Origin: Planctomycetia bacterium
Lineage (GTDB): Bacteria > Planctomycetota > Phycisphaerae > UBA1845 > UTPLA1
DNA: 64,000 nt
Direction: 5' to 3'
Assembly (NCBI GenBank): GCA_015075745.1
Contig: JABTTW010000001.1
Span: forward strand, 2,294,001 to 2,358,000
The notes under the pieces are model-generated. The model was not told where the DNA came from and ran no database searches. It worked only from the letters and a program-made list of their open reading frames with translations. Numbering within the stretch: the first letter of the stretch is position 1; every line of letters starts with the position of its first letter. Below are positions 15,356 to 24,595 of the stretch, in pieces. A program made the translations under genes and the position numbers.

Positions 15356-15919
15356 ATGTCACCAGAGGAAATCGTCACAATATTGAAGGAGGCGCTCGGC
15401 GAGCGAATCGTCGGCGCCGAGTTCCAGACTGCACACCCGCGCGTCGAGGTAAAGTCGGAAGCGTGGCGCGACGTCGCGGCGTTTCTAAAAGATGACAAAC
15501 GCCTGGGGTTCAACTTCCTGCGGTGCATCTCTGCAGTCGACATGCTCGAAGACGACCAGTTCATCGCGGTCTACGACCTCGATGCCCTGGACGGCGCGCC
15601 GCACAGCAAAAACCTATGGACCCGTCGACACACGATGGCCGTTCACGTTCGCGTCCCACGTGAGAATCCACATATTCCCTCCGTGGCCGACGTATGGAAC
15701 GCCGCCGATTGGCACGAGCGCGAAGCATTCGACATGATGGGCATCGTCTTCGACGGCCACCCCGACTCAGTCGAAGGCCCGGACGGCCAGCACCCCCGGC
15801 GCATCCTCTGCCCGGACGACTGGGAAGGCTTCCCCCTTCGCAAGGATTACGTGTTCCCGATGGAATACCACGGGATCCCCGCGGTGACGGAATACGGCCA
15901 AACCCGGCCGGTGCATTGA
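15356..15919 (+). CDS. nuoC: NADH-quinone oxidoreductase subunit C
   Basis: This 187-residue subunit is the 30-kDa peripheral component of complex I that contacts NuoD and NuoI. Visible signature: 'WNAADWHEREAFDMMGIVFDGHP' (shown in parts as 'ADWHEREAFDMMGI' and 'VFDGHP'), then 'HPRRILCPDDWEGFPLRKDY', which is the classic respiratory-chain 30-kDa motif. It is not fused to NuoD, unlike in some bacteria. The stop is only 6 bases before the unrelated Uma2 gene. Confidence 0.95.
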   Translation: MSPEEIVTILKEALGERIVGAEFQTAHPRVEVKSEAWRDVAAFLKDDKRLGFNFLRCISAVDMLEDDQFIAVYDLDALDGAPHSKNLWTRRHTMAVHVRVPRENPHIPSVADVWNAADWHEREAFDMMGIVFDGHPDSVEGPDGQHPRRILCPDDWEGFPLRKDYVFPMEYHGIPAVTEYGQTRPVH

Positions 15920-15925
15920 GACGTC

Positions 15926-16561
15926 ATGGGACATCAGGCGACGACATCCCGGACGTCACGCGGCGCGATGCGAATCGGACCGGAGGATCATGGCCGCGCA
16001 TTTTCGCTTGCCGAATGGAGTCGGTCGATCGAGACCCCGGGATACATTTACGAAATCATCGATGGAGCGCTGGTTGTGTCACCGAATCCCGCGCCGAGCC
16101 ATGACTATTGGGTTCAGATCGTCGAAGAAGAACTCCGCGCTTACGCCGCGGAAAACCCAAAGTCGATCAACTGGATCACCGAGCGCTGTGACGTGGTGGT
16201 GCCGGGCAGGGCGGGCGAAACGCGCCCGCAGCCTGACCTCGCGGCGTTTCGCAACTATCCAAGGCAGCCGCCCAAGAGCTGGGACGAAGTCTGTCCGATC
16301 GTCGTAGTCGAGGTAATTTCCGCGCGGCGCGGGGCAAAGGACATTACTCGTAATCGGCATCTTTACTGGCTGGCCGGCGGAATACGCGAGTACTGGGTAA
16401 TCGATCCGTCCAAGAGCCAGAGGCGACCGACGCTCATCGCGCACGTCCGCGGGCGCGGTTCAAAGGAATGGCGGCGATCGATCGTCCCCTTTGATAAGAA
16501 CTACGAGAGCCCCACCCTGGGCGGCTTCGCACTGAATCTGCAACAGGCAAGCAAGAGGTAA
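15926..16561 (+). CDS. Uma2-family PD-(D/E)xK nuclease-fold protein (DUF820) inside the nuo cluster
   Basis: This 211-residue protein belongs to the Uma2/DUF820 family, with a restriction-endonuclease-like fold and no established cellular role. Diagnostic parts are 'YIYEIIDGALVVSPNPAPSH', 'RPQPDLAAF' and 'VVVEVISARRGAKDI' followed by 'LYWLAGGIREYWVIDPSK'; these carry the acidic active-site residues and the EYWVIDP strand. It lies between nuoC and nuoD with gaps of 6 and 8 bases, in the same orientation, so it is almost certainly co-transcribed. The family is expanded in cyanobacteria and planctomycetes and often spreads as solitary genes. Start could also be the ATG at 15968. No methylase is nearby. 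Confidence 0.88.
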   Translation: MGHQATTSRTSRGAMRIGPEDHGRAFSLAEWSRSIETPGYIYEIIDGALVVSPNPAPSHDYWVQIVEEELRAYAAENPKSINWITERCDVVVPGRAGETRPQPDLAAFRNYPRQPPKSWDEVCPIVVVEVISARRGAKDITRNRHLYWLAGGIREYWVIDPSKSQRRPTLIAHVRGRGSKEWRRSIVPFDKNYESPTLGGFALNLQQASKR

Positions 16562-16569
16562 TATAGGAC

Positions 16570-17760
16570 ATGGCAGAAATCGTTCTCGAAGCCCGGCCGG
16601 ATATCAACGCCGATCTCACCTCGGACAAGATCGTGCAGGACGACCTGCAGACCGAGGAAATGCTCGTCAACATGGGGCCGCAGCACCCGGCGACCCACGG
16701 CGTGCTGCGCGTCGTCCTCCGCACCGACGGCGAGATGGTCCTCGAGGCCGTCCCGCATATCGGCTACCTCCACCGCTGCGCCGAAAAGATCGGCGAAAAC
16801 CTCGCCCCGTACCAGTACATCCCCTACACCGATCGCATGGACTACCTCGCGGGGATGAACGACAACCTCGCCTTTTCCCTTGCGGTCGAGAAGCTCGCCG
16901 GACTCGAGGTCTCGGAGCGCGCCCGATACATCCGCGTCATCTTCGCCGAGCTCAACCGAATCGCATCGCACCTCGTCTCCATGGGCACCTACGGACTCGA
17001 CATCGGCGCGTTCACGCCGTTTCTCTATGCCTTCCGCGAGCGTGAGATGATCCTCGACCTGTTTGAGTCGGCCTGCGGCGCGCGGCTGACTTACAGCTAC
17101 ATCACCATCGGCGGCGTCCATGATGACCTGCCGGAGAGGTTCATCGACATCACCAGCGAGTTTCTCGATTACTTCGAGCCCAAGATCGACGAATACAACG
17201 GCCTCCTTTCATTCAACCACATCTTCGTAAAACGCACGGCCAATATCGGCGTGATCTCGCCGCAGGATGCCCTCGACTGGGGCCTGACCGGCCCGGTGCT
17301 GCGCGGCAGCGGCATTCGCTGGGACCTGCGCAAGGTGCAGAAGGATCTCGGCTACGACGAGTTCGATTTCGATATTCCCATCGGCGAGGGGCTCAAGGGC
17401 ACGGTCGGCGACTGCTGGGACCGCTACTACGTCCGCATCCTGGAAATGAAGGAGTCTGTGAAGATTCTGCGCCAGGCCCTGGCCAGGGTCGGCAGCGCCA
17501 AGGGCGACGCACTGGACAAGCGCGGCAAGACAGTCAAGCTGCCGGCGGATGAGATCTATTACGAACTGGAGAATCCACGCGGCCAGCTCGGCTTCTACGT
17601 CCAGGGCAACGGCTCAACCATCCCCGCTCGCGTCAAAGCTCGTGGCCCTTCCTTCTGCAACCTGTCCATCACCAGTCACGTCTGCACAAATTGCCTCCTG
17701 GCCGACGTGGCCGCGATCATCGGCAGCATCGACGTCGTCATGGGCGAGGTGGATCGGTAA
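16570..17760 (+). CDS. nuoD: NADH-quinone oxidoreductase subunit D
   Basis: This is the 49-kDa peripheral subunit of complex I that lines the quinone-binding cavity with NuoB. The protein has 396 residues, the normal length. Key motifs: 'NMGPQHPATHGVLRVVL' with the two His of the quinone site, 'IGYLHRCAEKIGE', 'DRMDYLAGMNDNLAF', and near the end 'RVKARGPSFCNLS'. It starts 8 bases after the Uma2 stop. It is the last complex I gene in the window; the NADH-dehydrogenase module (E, F, G) and subunits H, J, K must be elsewhere if present. Confidence 0.96.
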   Translation: MAEIVLEARPDINADLTSDKIVQDDLQTEEMLVNMGPQHPATHGVLRVVLRTDGEMVLEAVPHIGYLHRCAEKIGENLAPYQYIPYTDRMDYLAGMNDNLAFSLAVEKLAGLEVSERARYIRVIFAELNRIASHLVSMGTYGLDIGAFTPFLYAFREREMILDLFESACGARLTYSYITIGGVHDDLPERFIDITSEFLDYFEPKIDEYNGLLSFNHIFVKRTANIGVISPQDALDWGLTGPVLRGSGIRWDLRKVQKDLGYDEFDFDIPIGEGLKGTVGDCWDRYYVRILEMKESVKILRQALARVGSAKGDALDKRGKTVKLPADEIYYELENPRGQLGFYVQGNGSTIPARVKARGPSFCNLSITSHVCTNCLLADVAAIIGSIDVVMGEVDR

Positions 17761-17908
17761 GCCCCCCGCCGTCTCCGCCGATTTTCAGCTAAGCTCCAAT
17801 TCGGCCTGTTTTGATCGCGCGTTTGTGGAGCCCGGCAGCAGTTCCGTGGGGAAAGTCACTTAAGCGCCGGCTGCCGAATTCAGACGACCACAGTATCGGG
17901 AATCAATC

Positions 17909-18541
17909 ATGAGCGATGACCAAAAAGCTCTCACGATTCGGCGCATCCAGGACTATCGCGTCAGTGCCATCCTTCGGACCGATGATGCCCAAACGGCCAA
18001 GGACGCCATGAACGCCGCCGTCGACGGCGGCTTCCGGATGATCGAGTTCACCCTCACCACCCCCGGCGCGATCGAACTGATCCAGGAGTTTTCCGCTCGG
18101 CAAGACCTTCTCGTCGGCGCAGGTACCGTCCTGACCGTCGAACAGGCCCGTACGGCGACAAAAGCCGGTGCAAAGTTCCTCGTCTCGCCCGTATTCGACC
18201 CGCAAATCGTCGCCGAAGCTCGTTCCCTCGACGCCGTCAGCATCCCCGGCGCCTTCACGCCGACAGAAATGTTCGCCGCCCACAAATCCGGCGCCGACTT
18301 CGTCAAGCTCTTCCCGTCACCCGGCGACGTCGCCCAATTCGTCAGCGCCGTGCTCGCGCCCATGCCGTTCCTCCGCATCTTCCCAACAGCCGGAGTAACC
18401 GCGGACAATTTCCTCGCCGTCCTGGCAAGCGGCGCGGCAGGCGTCGGTTTCGTCAAGAGCTTGTTTGATCCGGCTGAGTTGTCCGCGAAGAACTACAGCG
18501 CCATTCAGGCTCGCGCCAGGCGAATCATCGGCATGTTGTAG
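17909..18541 (+). CDS. eda: KDPG/KHG aldolase
   Basis: This 210-residue class I aldolase cleaves 2-keto-3-deoxy-6-phosphogluconate and/or 4-hydroxy-2-oxoglutarate to pyruvate and an aldehyde (Entner-Doudoroff or related sugar-acid pathway). Seen: 'MIEFTLTTPGA' with the catalytic Glu, 'VGAGTVLTVEQA', 'FLVSPVFDP' and 'ADFVKLFPSPG' with the Schiff-base Lys, then 'FPTAGVT'. It stands alone; the next gene is convergent with a spacer of only 3 bases. No edd or sugar-acid dehydratase gene is near, so the physiological substrate is open. Confidence 0.9.
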   Translation: MSDDQKALTIRRIQDYRVSAILRTDDAQTAKDAMNAAVDGGFRMIEFTLTTPGAIELIQEFSARQDLLVGAGTVLTVEQARTATKAGAKFLVSPVFDPQIVAEARSLDAVSIPGAFTPTEMFAAHKSGADFVKLFPSPGDVAQFVSAVLAPMPFLRIFPTAGVTADNFLAVLASGAAGVGFVKSLFDPAELSAKNYSAIQARARRIIGML

Positions 18542-18544
18542 TCG

Positions 18545-20224
18545 TCACACACTTGGGCCGTCGTCCGGCCCGCCGAGAAACGAATCTTCCACCGGCGGCG
18601 GCGCATCCTCTACCACGACCGTAAATGCCAATAGATCGCCGACGCGCTGCCGATTGCGGCTCAACATGCCCATCATCATGATGGTGATGATCCATCCGGA
18701 AGGCCCGATGCCCACCATGAGAATTCGGCACACGTTGCGAAGCATGACCTGCCGCGGCGTCGCGGCATTGCCGTCAATCCCGAGGACCCGGCAACCAAAA
18801 AGCATCTTTCCCGGCGTCGCCCGCGTGAACAATTCCCACACCCAGCACCAGACGCCGTAGATCAGAACCGCCGAATACTGAATCGGCATCAGCTTCGCCT
18901 CCACCGAAGGCTGTTCGATGACCCGCTGTATCTCCTCCCACGACATGCCCGACGACAATTCCGGAACCGCCTTCACCATCCACGGCACGGCGATCAACGC
19001 CGCCGGCGCGACATCAATCATCGTCGCCATGATCCGTCGCCACACCGCCGCGATCTGCATCCCCTGCGGCACCGTCGCCGGCAGGGCCAATTGCTGTCGG
19101 CGCGTCCACATGACAAACGTCAGTACCGCCAGCCCCACCATCAATGCGATCGTTTCCTGAATCGTCCCCCGCGGCGAAACCTCCGGCCGCGCCATCGATA
19201 GCGGCTCAAACCGAACCGGCTCGCTGCCGTCGATCTCGGTCGACGCGAATTCAACCCCGCCGTCCGCCGACGCCCTCGCCATGATGATCCGCTCACGGGC
19301 AAACCCGACGTCGTAGCGACCGGAATCGATCTCCAGAAACTCCAGATTCTCCCGCAAAGTCGCGCCGACCCGCCATTCGCCATCCTCTCTCGCCGACAGC
19401 AGCTTAACTTCGCATCGTTCCTCAGTTCGCCCAACGGCGACAACAAGCACCGCGCCGGCCGACCCATACCCCGCCCATGCCCCCTGGATTTTTCCCGCAC
19501 TGGGTACGCCGATCGTTTCCCCCCACGCCGTGCCGTTGTATTCGACAAAGCTGATCGCCTCATCGAGCTCGGAGAACAAACCCACGCGCCCCGAGCGCGC
19601 ACAAAGCCAGGCGCGGTTCGCCTTTGTCAGGCTGGTTGGACCATCGAGGCGCGACCACGCCCCGTTGTGGAGCTTCAGGAGACAATACGCCGTCGTCGGC
19701 ATGGGGGTCGCCGCCGCCGCAACCGGTTCGAGCAGGTCATCGGTATCGTCCTCCGAGGAATCGCGCGACGTAACGCTCGGCTCCGGCGGAATCGACGCTG
19801 TCGTCACCAACGCATAGACCACCGGCTCAATCGCATCGCCACACCAGGCCGCCGGAGCCCGCTGCGATTGCGACAGCCACTTCGGCCCGGGAGCCAGCGG
19901 CCTCTCGGCGAAGTAATCGACCTGCGTCAGGTCGGCGTACAGCACGCGAAGCGCGCCGTGCCCGTCAGCAGCCACACAGAGCGGATTTCCGGAAATCGGC
20001 GGTAGTAACTGCGAAAGCGATGGTGGGCCTGCGTCTGGACCGGTCCGGCCCTTCCATATCTGCACCAGCGGCAACGCCTTCCCCGTTGCATCAGACGCAC
20101 CCATCACCCAGATATATTCGTCGCTGCCTGAAACCAGAACCCGGGACGCAGACCACGTCTCGCCCCGAACAAGTCCCGTGGCCGAGAGAAGCAATAAGAT
20201 GGCAAGCGCGGGGCGTGTATTCAT
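18545..20224 (-). CDS. RDD-family membrane protein with long secreted N-terminal region
   Basis: This protein has about 559 residues. A signal peptide (PALAILLLLSATGLVRG) is followed by about 340 residues of beta-rich extracytoplasmic sequence without a recognised domain, one transmembrane helix near residue 370 ('ETIALMVGLAVLTFVMW'), and a C-terminal RDD domain of about 150 residues. In the RDD part the Arg and first Asp are in 'WRRIMATMIDVAPAAL', 'ATPGKMLFGCRVLG' is the typical loop, and the second Asp is in 'RVGDLLAFTVVVE'. RDD proteins are proposed membrane transport or stress proteins. It follows a lipoprotein gene by 32 bases and is last in a long minus-strand block. Confidence 0.8.
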   Translation of the reverse strand: MNTRPALAILLLLSATGLVRGETWSASRVLVSGSDEYIWVMGASDATGKALPLVQIWKGRTGPDAGPPSLSQLLPPISGNPLCVAADGHGALRVLYADLTQVDYFAERPLAPGPKWLSQSQRAPAAWCGDAIEPVVYALVTTASIPPEPSVTSRDSSEDDTDDLLEPVAAAATPMPTTAYCLLKLHNGAWSRLDGPTSLTKANRAWLCARSGRVGLFSELDEAISFVEYNGTAWGETIGVPSAGKIQGAWAGYGSAGAVLVVAVGRTEERCEVKLLSAREDGEWRVGATLRENLEFLEIDSGRYDVGFARERIIMARASADGGVEFASTEIDGSEPVRFEPLSMARPEVSPRGTIQETIALMVGLAVLTFVMWTRRQQLALPATVPQGMQIAAVWRRIMATMIDVAPAALIAVPWMVKAVPELSSGMSWEEIQRVIEQPSVEAKLMPIQYSAVLIYGVWCWVWELFTRATPGKMLFGCRVLGIDGNAATPRQVMLRNVCRILMVGIGPSGWIITIMMMGMLSRNRQRVGDLLAFTVVVEDAPPPVEDSFLGGPDDGPSV

Positions 20225-20256
20225 TGGTCGGATTATTCGGGCACCGGCGTGCGGGG

Positions 20257-21213
20257 TCAATCAGCCTGACTGTCCGGCGGCGCAGTTTCGGCCGTCTCAC
20301 AATCCGCATCAACCTGAACCACCCGATCGATTCCAGCGGGAAGTGCGGTCGGATTCGGCATGTTAAACGCTTTCGGGCTCACTTCATCATCGCGCCGCGG
20401 CTGATAGGCCGCGACCGACATCGTAAGTTTCGCCCCATCCTGGGCCCACATCATGCTGACGTCGTACGGCAGCATCGGCCCTCCCTCCCAGGCCGTCTTG
20501 TAATTTGTCAGATACGCGCTCATGACATCCCGCCCCAGTTCGTCTCGAAAGACAACCAGCCGAACGAGATGCGGCGGATCGCGATCGACGTAGTAACGTC
20601 GATACTCCGCCCGTGGGGCTGCCCGATGATAGGTCAATACATCGTACGCTGCCCGCGAATCGCGGATCGGGCCGTACAACCCCTCCGATTCGCCCGGCAA
20701 TCCGCCCACCAACAGCGCCGAGACAAGCTGATCGGGCCGCACCGGCATCTTCCCACAACAAGGCATACCCGCATTGCGATGATGCCCCCAGTGCATGGAA
20801 TGAATCTCCGGCTCAATCCACACCCAGAACGTCTCTTCATTGGAGCCGATCTGCATCACCTGCTCGCCGAGGCCCGGCCGTAGATCCATGCGAAAGTTCC
20901 GCGGGCGCTTGAAGAGTAGCGAGCCGTCGAAGTTAAACGAGTGTTCTTTTCCTTCGCGGTCCTTGTAATGCCCCGTCGCGCTCACGCTGCTGGACCATAG
21001 CGCCTGATCGAGTCGGGCAGCATTTGAATTGATTGTCTCGATGATCTCATCCGTCGTACGAAGTACACGCGGCGGACCTTCTTCAAAACGCGGCGTCTCG
21101 CGCGGCGGACAACCGGCAACTCCGGAAAGAATGAAAATAGAAATAAGACACCGGCAAATCCGCCGGCAAAGTAGCAGGGGGGCATGAGCCGTCCGGATCA
21201 ATCGCGGCGTCAT
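20257..21213 (-). CDS. Lipoprotein, LolA/LolB-like fold suspected
   Basis: This 318-residue protein has an N-terminal hydrophobic segment ending in the lipobox 'LSGVAGC'. The mature region opens with a helix ('TTDEIIETINSNAARLDQAL') followed by beta strands such as 'FNFDGSLLFKRPRNFRMDL' and 'VMQIGSNEETFWVWIEPE', an order that recalls LolA/LolB or DUF4292 lipoprotein carriers, which bind acyl chains in a half-barrel. The resemblance is structural impression, not proven homology. The gene overlaps its upstream neighbour by four bases (ATGA) and precedes the RDD gene. Confidence 0.65.
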   Translation of the reverse strand: MTPRLIRTAHAPLLLCRRICRCLISIFILSGVAGCPPRETPRFEEGPPRVLRTTDEIIETINSNAARLDQALWSSSVSATGHYKDREGKEHSFNFDGSLLFKRPRNFRMDLRPGLGEQVMQIGSNEETFWVWIEPEIHSMHWGHHRNAGMPCCGKMPVRPDQLVSALLVGGLPGESEGLYGPIRDSRAAYDVLTYHRAAPRAEYRRYYVDRDPPHLVRLVVFRDELGRDVMSAYLTNYKTAWEGGPMLPYDVSMMWAQDGAKLTMSVAAYQPRRDDEVSPKAFNMPNPTALPAGIDRVVQVDADCETAETAPPDSQAD

Positions 21214-21782
21214 GCCGGCGACTCCTCGATCTCCTCGCTGGCCGCGGCCTCTTCAGTCGGCGCAGTCGATTCGACGGGCTCGTCAACGTCATCAGGAACG
21301 AAGCCCGCGAGAATCGCCCCAAGCTGGCCCGTAAGGTCCTCGATCTCGTCGTCGTTCAATCGCGGGTTGAGCACCTTGTGCGCCGACTTGTCGCGCATCA
21401 GGCGCATCTCCCAATGCTCGACGTCGCCCTCGCGAATCGTCCGATCATACTTGAGCAGCCGCTTGCGAAGCAGTATGAGCGAGAGCACAAATCTGAATCG
21501 GAGCTTCGACGCATCGTCGCTGTCGGCCAGCCGGGTGAAAAAGTTGATAAGCAGATCGTCATCGACAAAGGTCCGCTTCGGCTCTTCCTTCCGCGGCATG
21601 CGCGTCTTGAAAAAGCACAAAGCTCCCTCTGGAGGTCCCGCCCACTGATCTTCGCAATAGTCCTTGCGCTCAAAACTCTCTCCGGCCGCGAACAACGCTG
21701 AGTAGAAGTTCTCTCCCTCGACGAATGTTCGGCCGGTCACGCTGCACTGTCCGACGGGCCTGGATACTTCAAAATCAGTCAT
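21210..21782 (-). CDS. Hypothetical protein with N-terminal CxxT...Cys-containing segment and acidic tail
   Basis: This 190-residue soluble protein of unknown function has an N-terminal part with 'GQCSVTGRTFVEGENFYSAL' and 'FERKDYCEDQW', which looks like a small treble-clef or zinc-ribbon-like unit with few cysteines. A central helix-rich portion ('LRFRFVLSLILLRKRLLKYD') follows, and the last 30 residues are Glu/Ala/Ser-rich and probably disordered. Co-occurrence with coaD (39 bases upstream) and a lipoprotein (4-base overlap) suggests one operon. I do not recognise a characterised homologue. Confidence 0.6.
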   Translation of the reverse strand: MTDFEVSRPVGQCSVTGRTFVEGENFYSALFAAGESFERKDYCEDQWAGPPEGALCFFKTRMPRKEEPKRTFVDDDLLINFFTRLADSDDASKLRFRFVLSLILLRKRLLKYDRTIREGDVEHWEMRLMRDKSAHKVLNPRLNDDEIEDLTGQLGAILAGFVPDDVDEPVESTAPTEEAAASEEIEESPA

Positions 21783-21821
21783 GAAAAATCTGCGTCCTTG
21801 CGATGGTGTAGATTCTTACGA

Positions 21822-22358
21822 TCAAGAGTGATTCTTGTTCTGATGATCCCGGCCTATCGAGCCGAGTTTCCGCTGCATCGCCTCGACCACCTGCGGCGGG
21901 ATCAGCCGGGTCAGATTCGCGCTGTCCAATCCGCCGAGTTCGCAAATCTGGCGGATGAGGGTGCCGCTGATCAGCGCCGTTGTGTCCGTCGTGAACAGGA
22001 ACACCGTCTCAATATCCCCCGCGATCATGTTCACGTTCGCCTGCCGCAGCTCGTTGCGCAGGTCGTCACTGTCGCGGATGCCCTTGACGATCACGTCGGC
22101 CCCCTTGCGCCGCACATAGTCCATCGTCAGGCCCTTGTACGACTCCACCTCGACATCGGCGTATCCGCCGACCAGCTCGCGCAGGAGGCTCACGCGCTCC
22201 TTGTCGGTAAAAAGAGGCTGCTTCTCTGGATTCCGACCCACCGCCACGATCGTCTTGGAAAAAAGCCGGCGGCTGCGATTGATGATGTCCAGATGCCCGA
22301 AAGTAGGGGGGTCGAACGTCCCCGCGAACACCGCCGTCTTATGTGTGTTGTTCGCCAT
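21822..22358 (-). CDS. coaD: Phosphopantetheine adenylyltransferase
   Basis: This 178-residue nucleotidyltransferase converts 4'-phosphopantetheine and ATP to dephospho-CoA, the penultimate step of CoA synthesis. The 'AGTFDPPTFGHLDIINR' motif with its Gly and His residues is clear, as are 'VAVGRNPEKQPLF' and 'ALISGTLIRQI', the variant of the usual ISSTxVR motif. Two residues in that last motif differ from the commonest form, and 'VKGIRDSDDLRNELRQANVN' is likewise a diverged version of the substrate-binding stretch. The protein is slightly longer than usual because of a basic C-terminal tail. It lies between the ABC permease and a hypothetical gene. Confidence 0.9.
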   Translation of the reverse strand: MANNTHKTAVFAGTFDPPTFGHLDIINRSRRLFSKTIVAVGRNPEKQPLFTDKERVSLLRELVGGYADVEVESYKGLTMDYVRRKGADVIVKGIRDSDDLRNELRQANVNMIAGDIETVFLFTTDTTALISGTLIRQICELGGLDSANLTRLIPPQVVEAMQRKLGSIGRDHQNKNHS

Positions 22359-22433
22359 GGAGCCGTTCCGAATTACCCGCCGATCTGGTCTGCAATTCTC
22401 TTGACGTTTTGACTCTCTAGCGTTTTGACGTTT

Positions 22434-23663
22434 CTACTCGTATCGTAACGCTTCAACCGGATCGAGGCGAGACGCCTTCCACGCCGGATAGATGCCGCTC
22501 ACGATGCCGACGCTCGTGGCCATCGCCAGCGCCATCCCGATCGCCCACGCCGTTGTGATCGTCTCGAACACCCGTGTCAGGTTCTCAATCGTCGTCGCCA
22601 GACCCCATCCCACCAGGACGCCCAGCGCTCCGCCCAGAAATGAAACAATGCTCGCCTCAACGAGAAACTGCCAAAGCACGTCGCCGCGCTGCGCGCCCAT
22701 CGCCATGCGAACGCCAATCTCCCGTGTCCGCTCCGTCACCGCCACCAGCATGATGTTCATGATGCCGATGCCGCCGACCGCGAGGCTGATCCCGGCGATC
22801 GAACCGAGCACGATCCCGATGATCGTCTGAAATGTCGCGAACTGCTGCACGAATTCCTTTTGCGCCTGCACCTGGAAGTCGTCCTGCTGACCGGCCCGAA
22901 TCTTGTGCCGCTGACGAAGGAGTTTTTTCGTCTCCTCCTTGGCCCTCTCAATATCCTCGTCCGCCGGGCTGATAGCCTCGGCCATGATCATGTTCACGCT
23001 CTTAAGGCCCCACAATTTGTCCATCGCCGTCGTGATCGGAATGATCACCTGCTGGTCCACATCCGTGAATGCGACGTTGCCCTTCTCTTCCATGACGCCG
23101 ATGACCGTGAAGGTCCGTGAGCCCAGCGTCCCGTTGATCTTGATCTTCTCATCGAGGGCCGGTCGGCCGCCGAAAAGGTCCCGTTTGATCTTCCACCCAA
23201 GAACCGCCACCAGCGACGCGGATTGTACGTCCGTATCAGAGATGAACTCTCCCTCGCCGGCCTTATGACTGTTAATCTCAGTGTATTCAGGCGTCGTCCC
23301 GAGGATCGAGGCGGTGGTGTTCTTCGAGAAATACTTCACCAGCGCTGAGTTCCCAACCTGCGGCATCACAATCCGCACCGACGGACACTCCTTGGGAATC
23401 GCCGCGGCGTCGTCCAGCTTGAGCGACTCGAAGTTGCCAACCATCCGGCCGCTGCGCCGCTCGATGTTCGGCGAGATGAACAGCTTGTTCGAACCCATCG
23501 AGGCAAACCCCGTCTCGATCCGCGCGCTCATCCCCTGCAAAATGGCCATCGCCGCCACGACGGCCGCGACCCCGATGATCACCCCGAGCGTCGCCAGAAT
23601 CGTCCGCAGCGGATGAACCGTCAGGCTGCGAAGCGCCATCATGAAAATGCGAAGGAAAAACAT
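22434..23663 (-). CDS. MacB-like ABC transporter permease (FtsX family)
   Basis: This 409-residue permease has the MacB/FtsX topology: one N-terminal helix ('TILATLGVIIGVAAVVAAMA'), a periplasmic MacB_PCD domain of about 230 residues, then three C-terminal helices including 'IAGISLAVGGIGIMNIMLVA', with the 'TERTREIGVRMAMGAQRGDV' loop between them. Such proteins work as mechanotransmission partners for efflux or lipoprotein transport. The ATPase gene is directly upstream (3-base gap). No MacA-type adaptor gene is adjacent, so substrate and mode are unknown. Confidence 0.92.
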   Translation of the reverse strand: MFFLRIFMMALRSLTVHPLRTILATLGVIIGVAAVVAAMAILQGMSARIETGFASMGSNKLFISPNIERRSGRMVGNFESLKLDDAAAIPKECPSVRIVMPQVGNSALVKYFSKNTTASILGTTPEYTEINSHKAGEGEFISDTDVQSASLVAVLGWKIKRDLFGGRPALDEKIKINGTLGSRTFTVIGVMEEKGNVAFTDVDQQVIIPITTAMDKLWGLKSVNMIMAEAISPADEDIERAKEETKKLLRQRHKIRAGQQDDFQVQAQKEFVQQFATFQTIIGIVLGSIAGISLAVGGIGIMNIMLVAVTERTREIGVRMAMGAQRGDVLWQFLVEASIVSFLGGALGVLVGWGLATTIENLTRVFETITTAWAIGMALAMATSVGIVSGIYPAWKASRLDPVEALRYE

Positions 23664-23666
23664 CGG

Positions 23667-24431
23667 CTATACCCCCGCCGGCCGGGCCATCGGCGGCGGC
23701 GAACGCTCAGGCGCGCGCTCGCCTTCACCGGTCAACTCTTCCGTCAGCGCCGCATCGACGAATCGATCCTCGTACTTCAGCCCGTCCCGCATCCGTATCA
23801 CGCGCCGCGCCTGAAGCGCAACTGACATCTCATGCGTCACGAGAATCACCGTCACCCCGCTGCGGTTCAGCTCGTGAAAGATATTCATGATCTGCTTGCC
23901 GGTGCGGCTGTCGAGATTGCCCGTCGGCTCGTCGGCGAGAATGATCTTCGGCTCGTTCACAATCGCCCGGGCAATGGCCACGCGCTGCCGCTCGCCGCCG
24001 GATAGTTCACTGGGGGCATGAGAAGCGCGCTTCGAAAGCCCGACGCGCTCAAGCGCACGCATCGATGCCTCATTCACCCGCGTCTTTCGTGCATAGAAAA
24101 GCGGAACCGCGACATTGTCCAATGCGCTGGTTCGTTGAATCAGGTTGAAAGTCTGAAATACGAAGCCGATCTTCTGGTTGCGAATCACCGCAAGCTGCCG
24201 ATCGGTCATCGAGCTGACCAGTTCGCCGTCCAGCCAGTATTCGCCGCTCGTCGGCCGGTCGAGGCACCCCAAAAGGTGCATCAACGTGCTCTTCCCGCTG
24301 CCCGATGCGCCGGTGATCGAGATGAACTCCCCCTCATCCACGCTCAGATCCAGCCCGTCCAGCGCGCGCACAATCGTGTCGCCCATCTCGTAGTGCTTGC
24401 TGAACTTGTTAATTTGGATCAAAGATCCCAT
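23667..24431 (-). CDS. ABC transporter ATP-binding protein (LolD/MacB-type)
   Basis: This 254-residue ATPase drives the downstream FtsX-like permease. All motor motifs are visible: Walker A '[12 protein letters not shown]', Q-loop 'FVFQTFNLI', signature '[14 protein letters not shown]', Walker B '[12 protein letters not shown]' and the H-loop 'VTHE'. The 'PTGNLDS' form after Walker B is typical of the LolD/MacB/FtsE group. The ATG at 24431 gives the family start; the longer in-frame start adds 16 atypical residues. The C-terminal ~30 residues are Pro/Arg/Glu-rich beyond the conserved domain. Confidence 0.93.
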   Translation of the reverse strand: MGSLIQINKFSKHYEMGDTIVRALDGLDLSVDEGEFISITGASGSGKSTLMHLLGCLDRPTSGEYWLDGELVSSMTDRQLAVIRNQKIGFVFQTFNLIQRTSALDNVAVPLFYARKTRVNEASMRALERVGLSKRASHAPSELSGGERQRVAIARAIVNEPKIILADEPTGNLDSRTGKQIMNIFHELNRSGVTVILVTHEMSVALQARRVIRMRDGLKYEDRFVDAALTEELTGEGERAPERSPPPMARPAGV

Positions 24432-24595
24432 GAATTCTCGTCCGCCGGCGCTTAGCCGTCCGTACCCCATGCCGACCACCGCCGTCCCGAGGGCGATGCA
24501 GACATTGATTATAAGTGCCCGGGCCTATCCCGCCACGATTCCCAAAATATCCTCGGAATCTGATACGGCTTGATCGCTCGGCTGCTGCGATAAAA

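Noticed and set aside
15926-16561. Restriction-modification system
   Set aside because: Only a Uma2-fold gene is present; no methylase or specificity gene is in the window.
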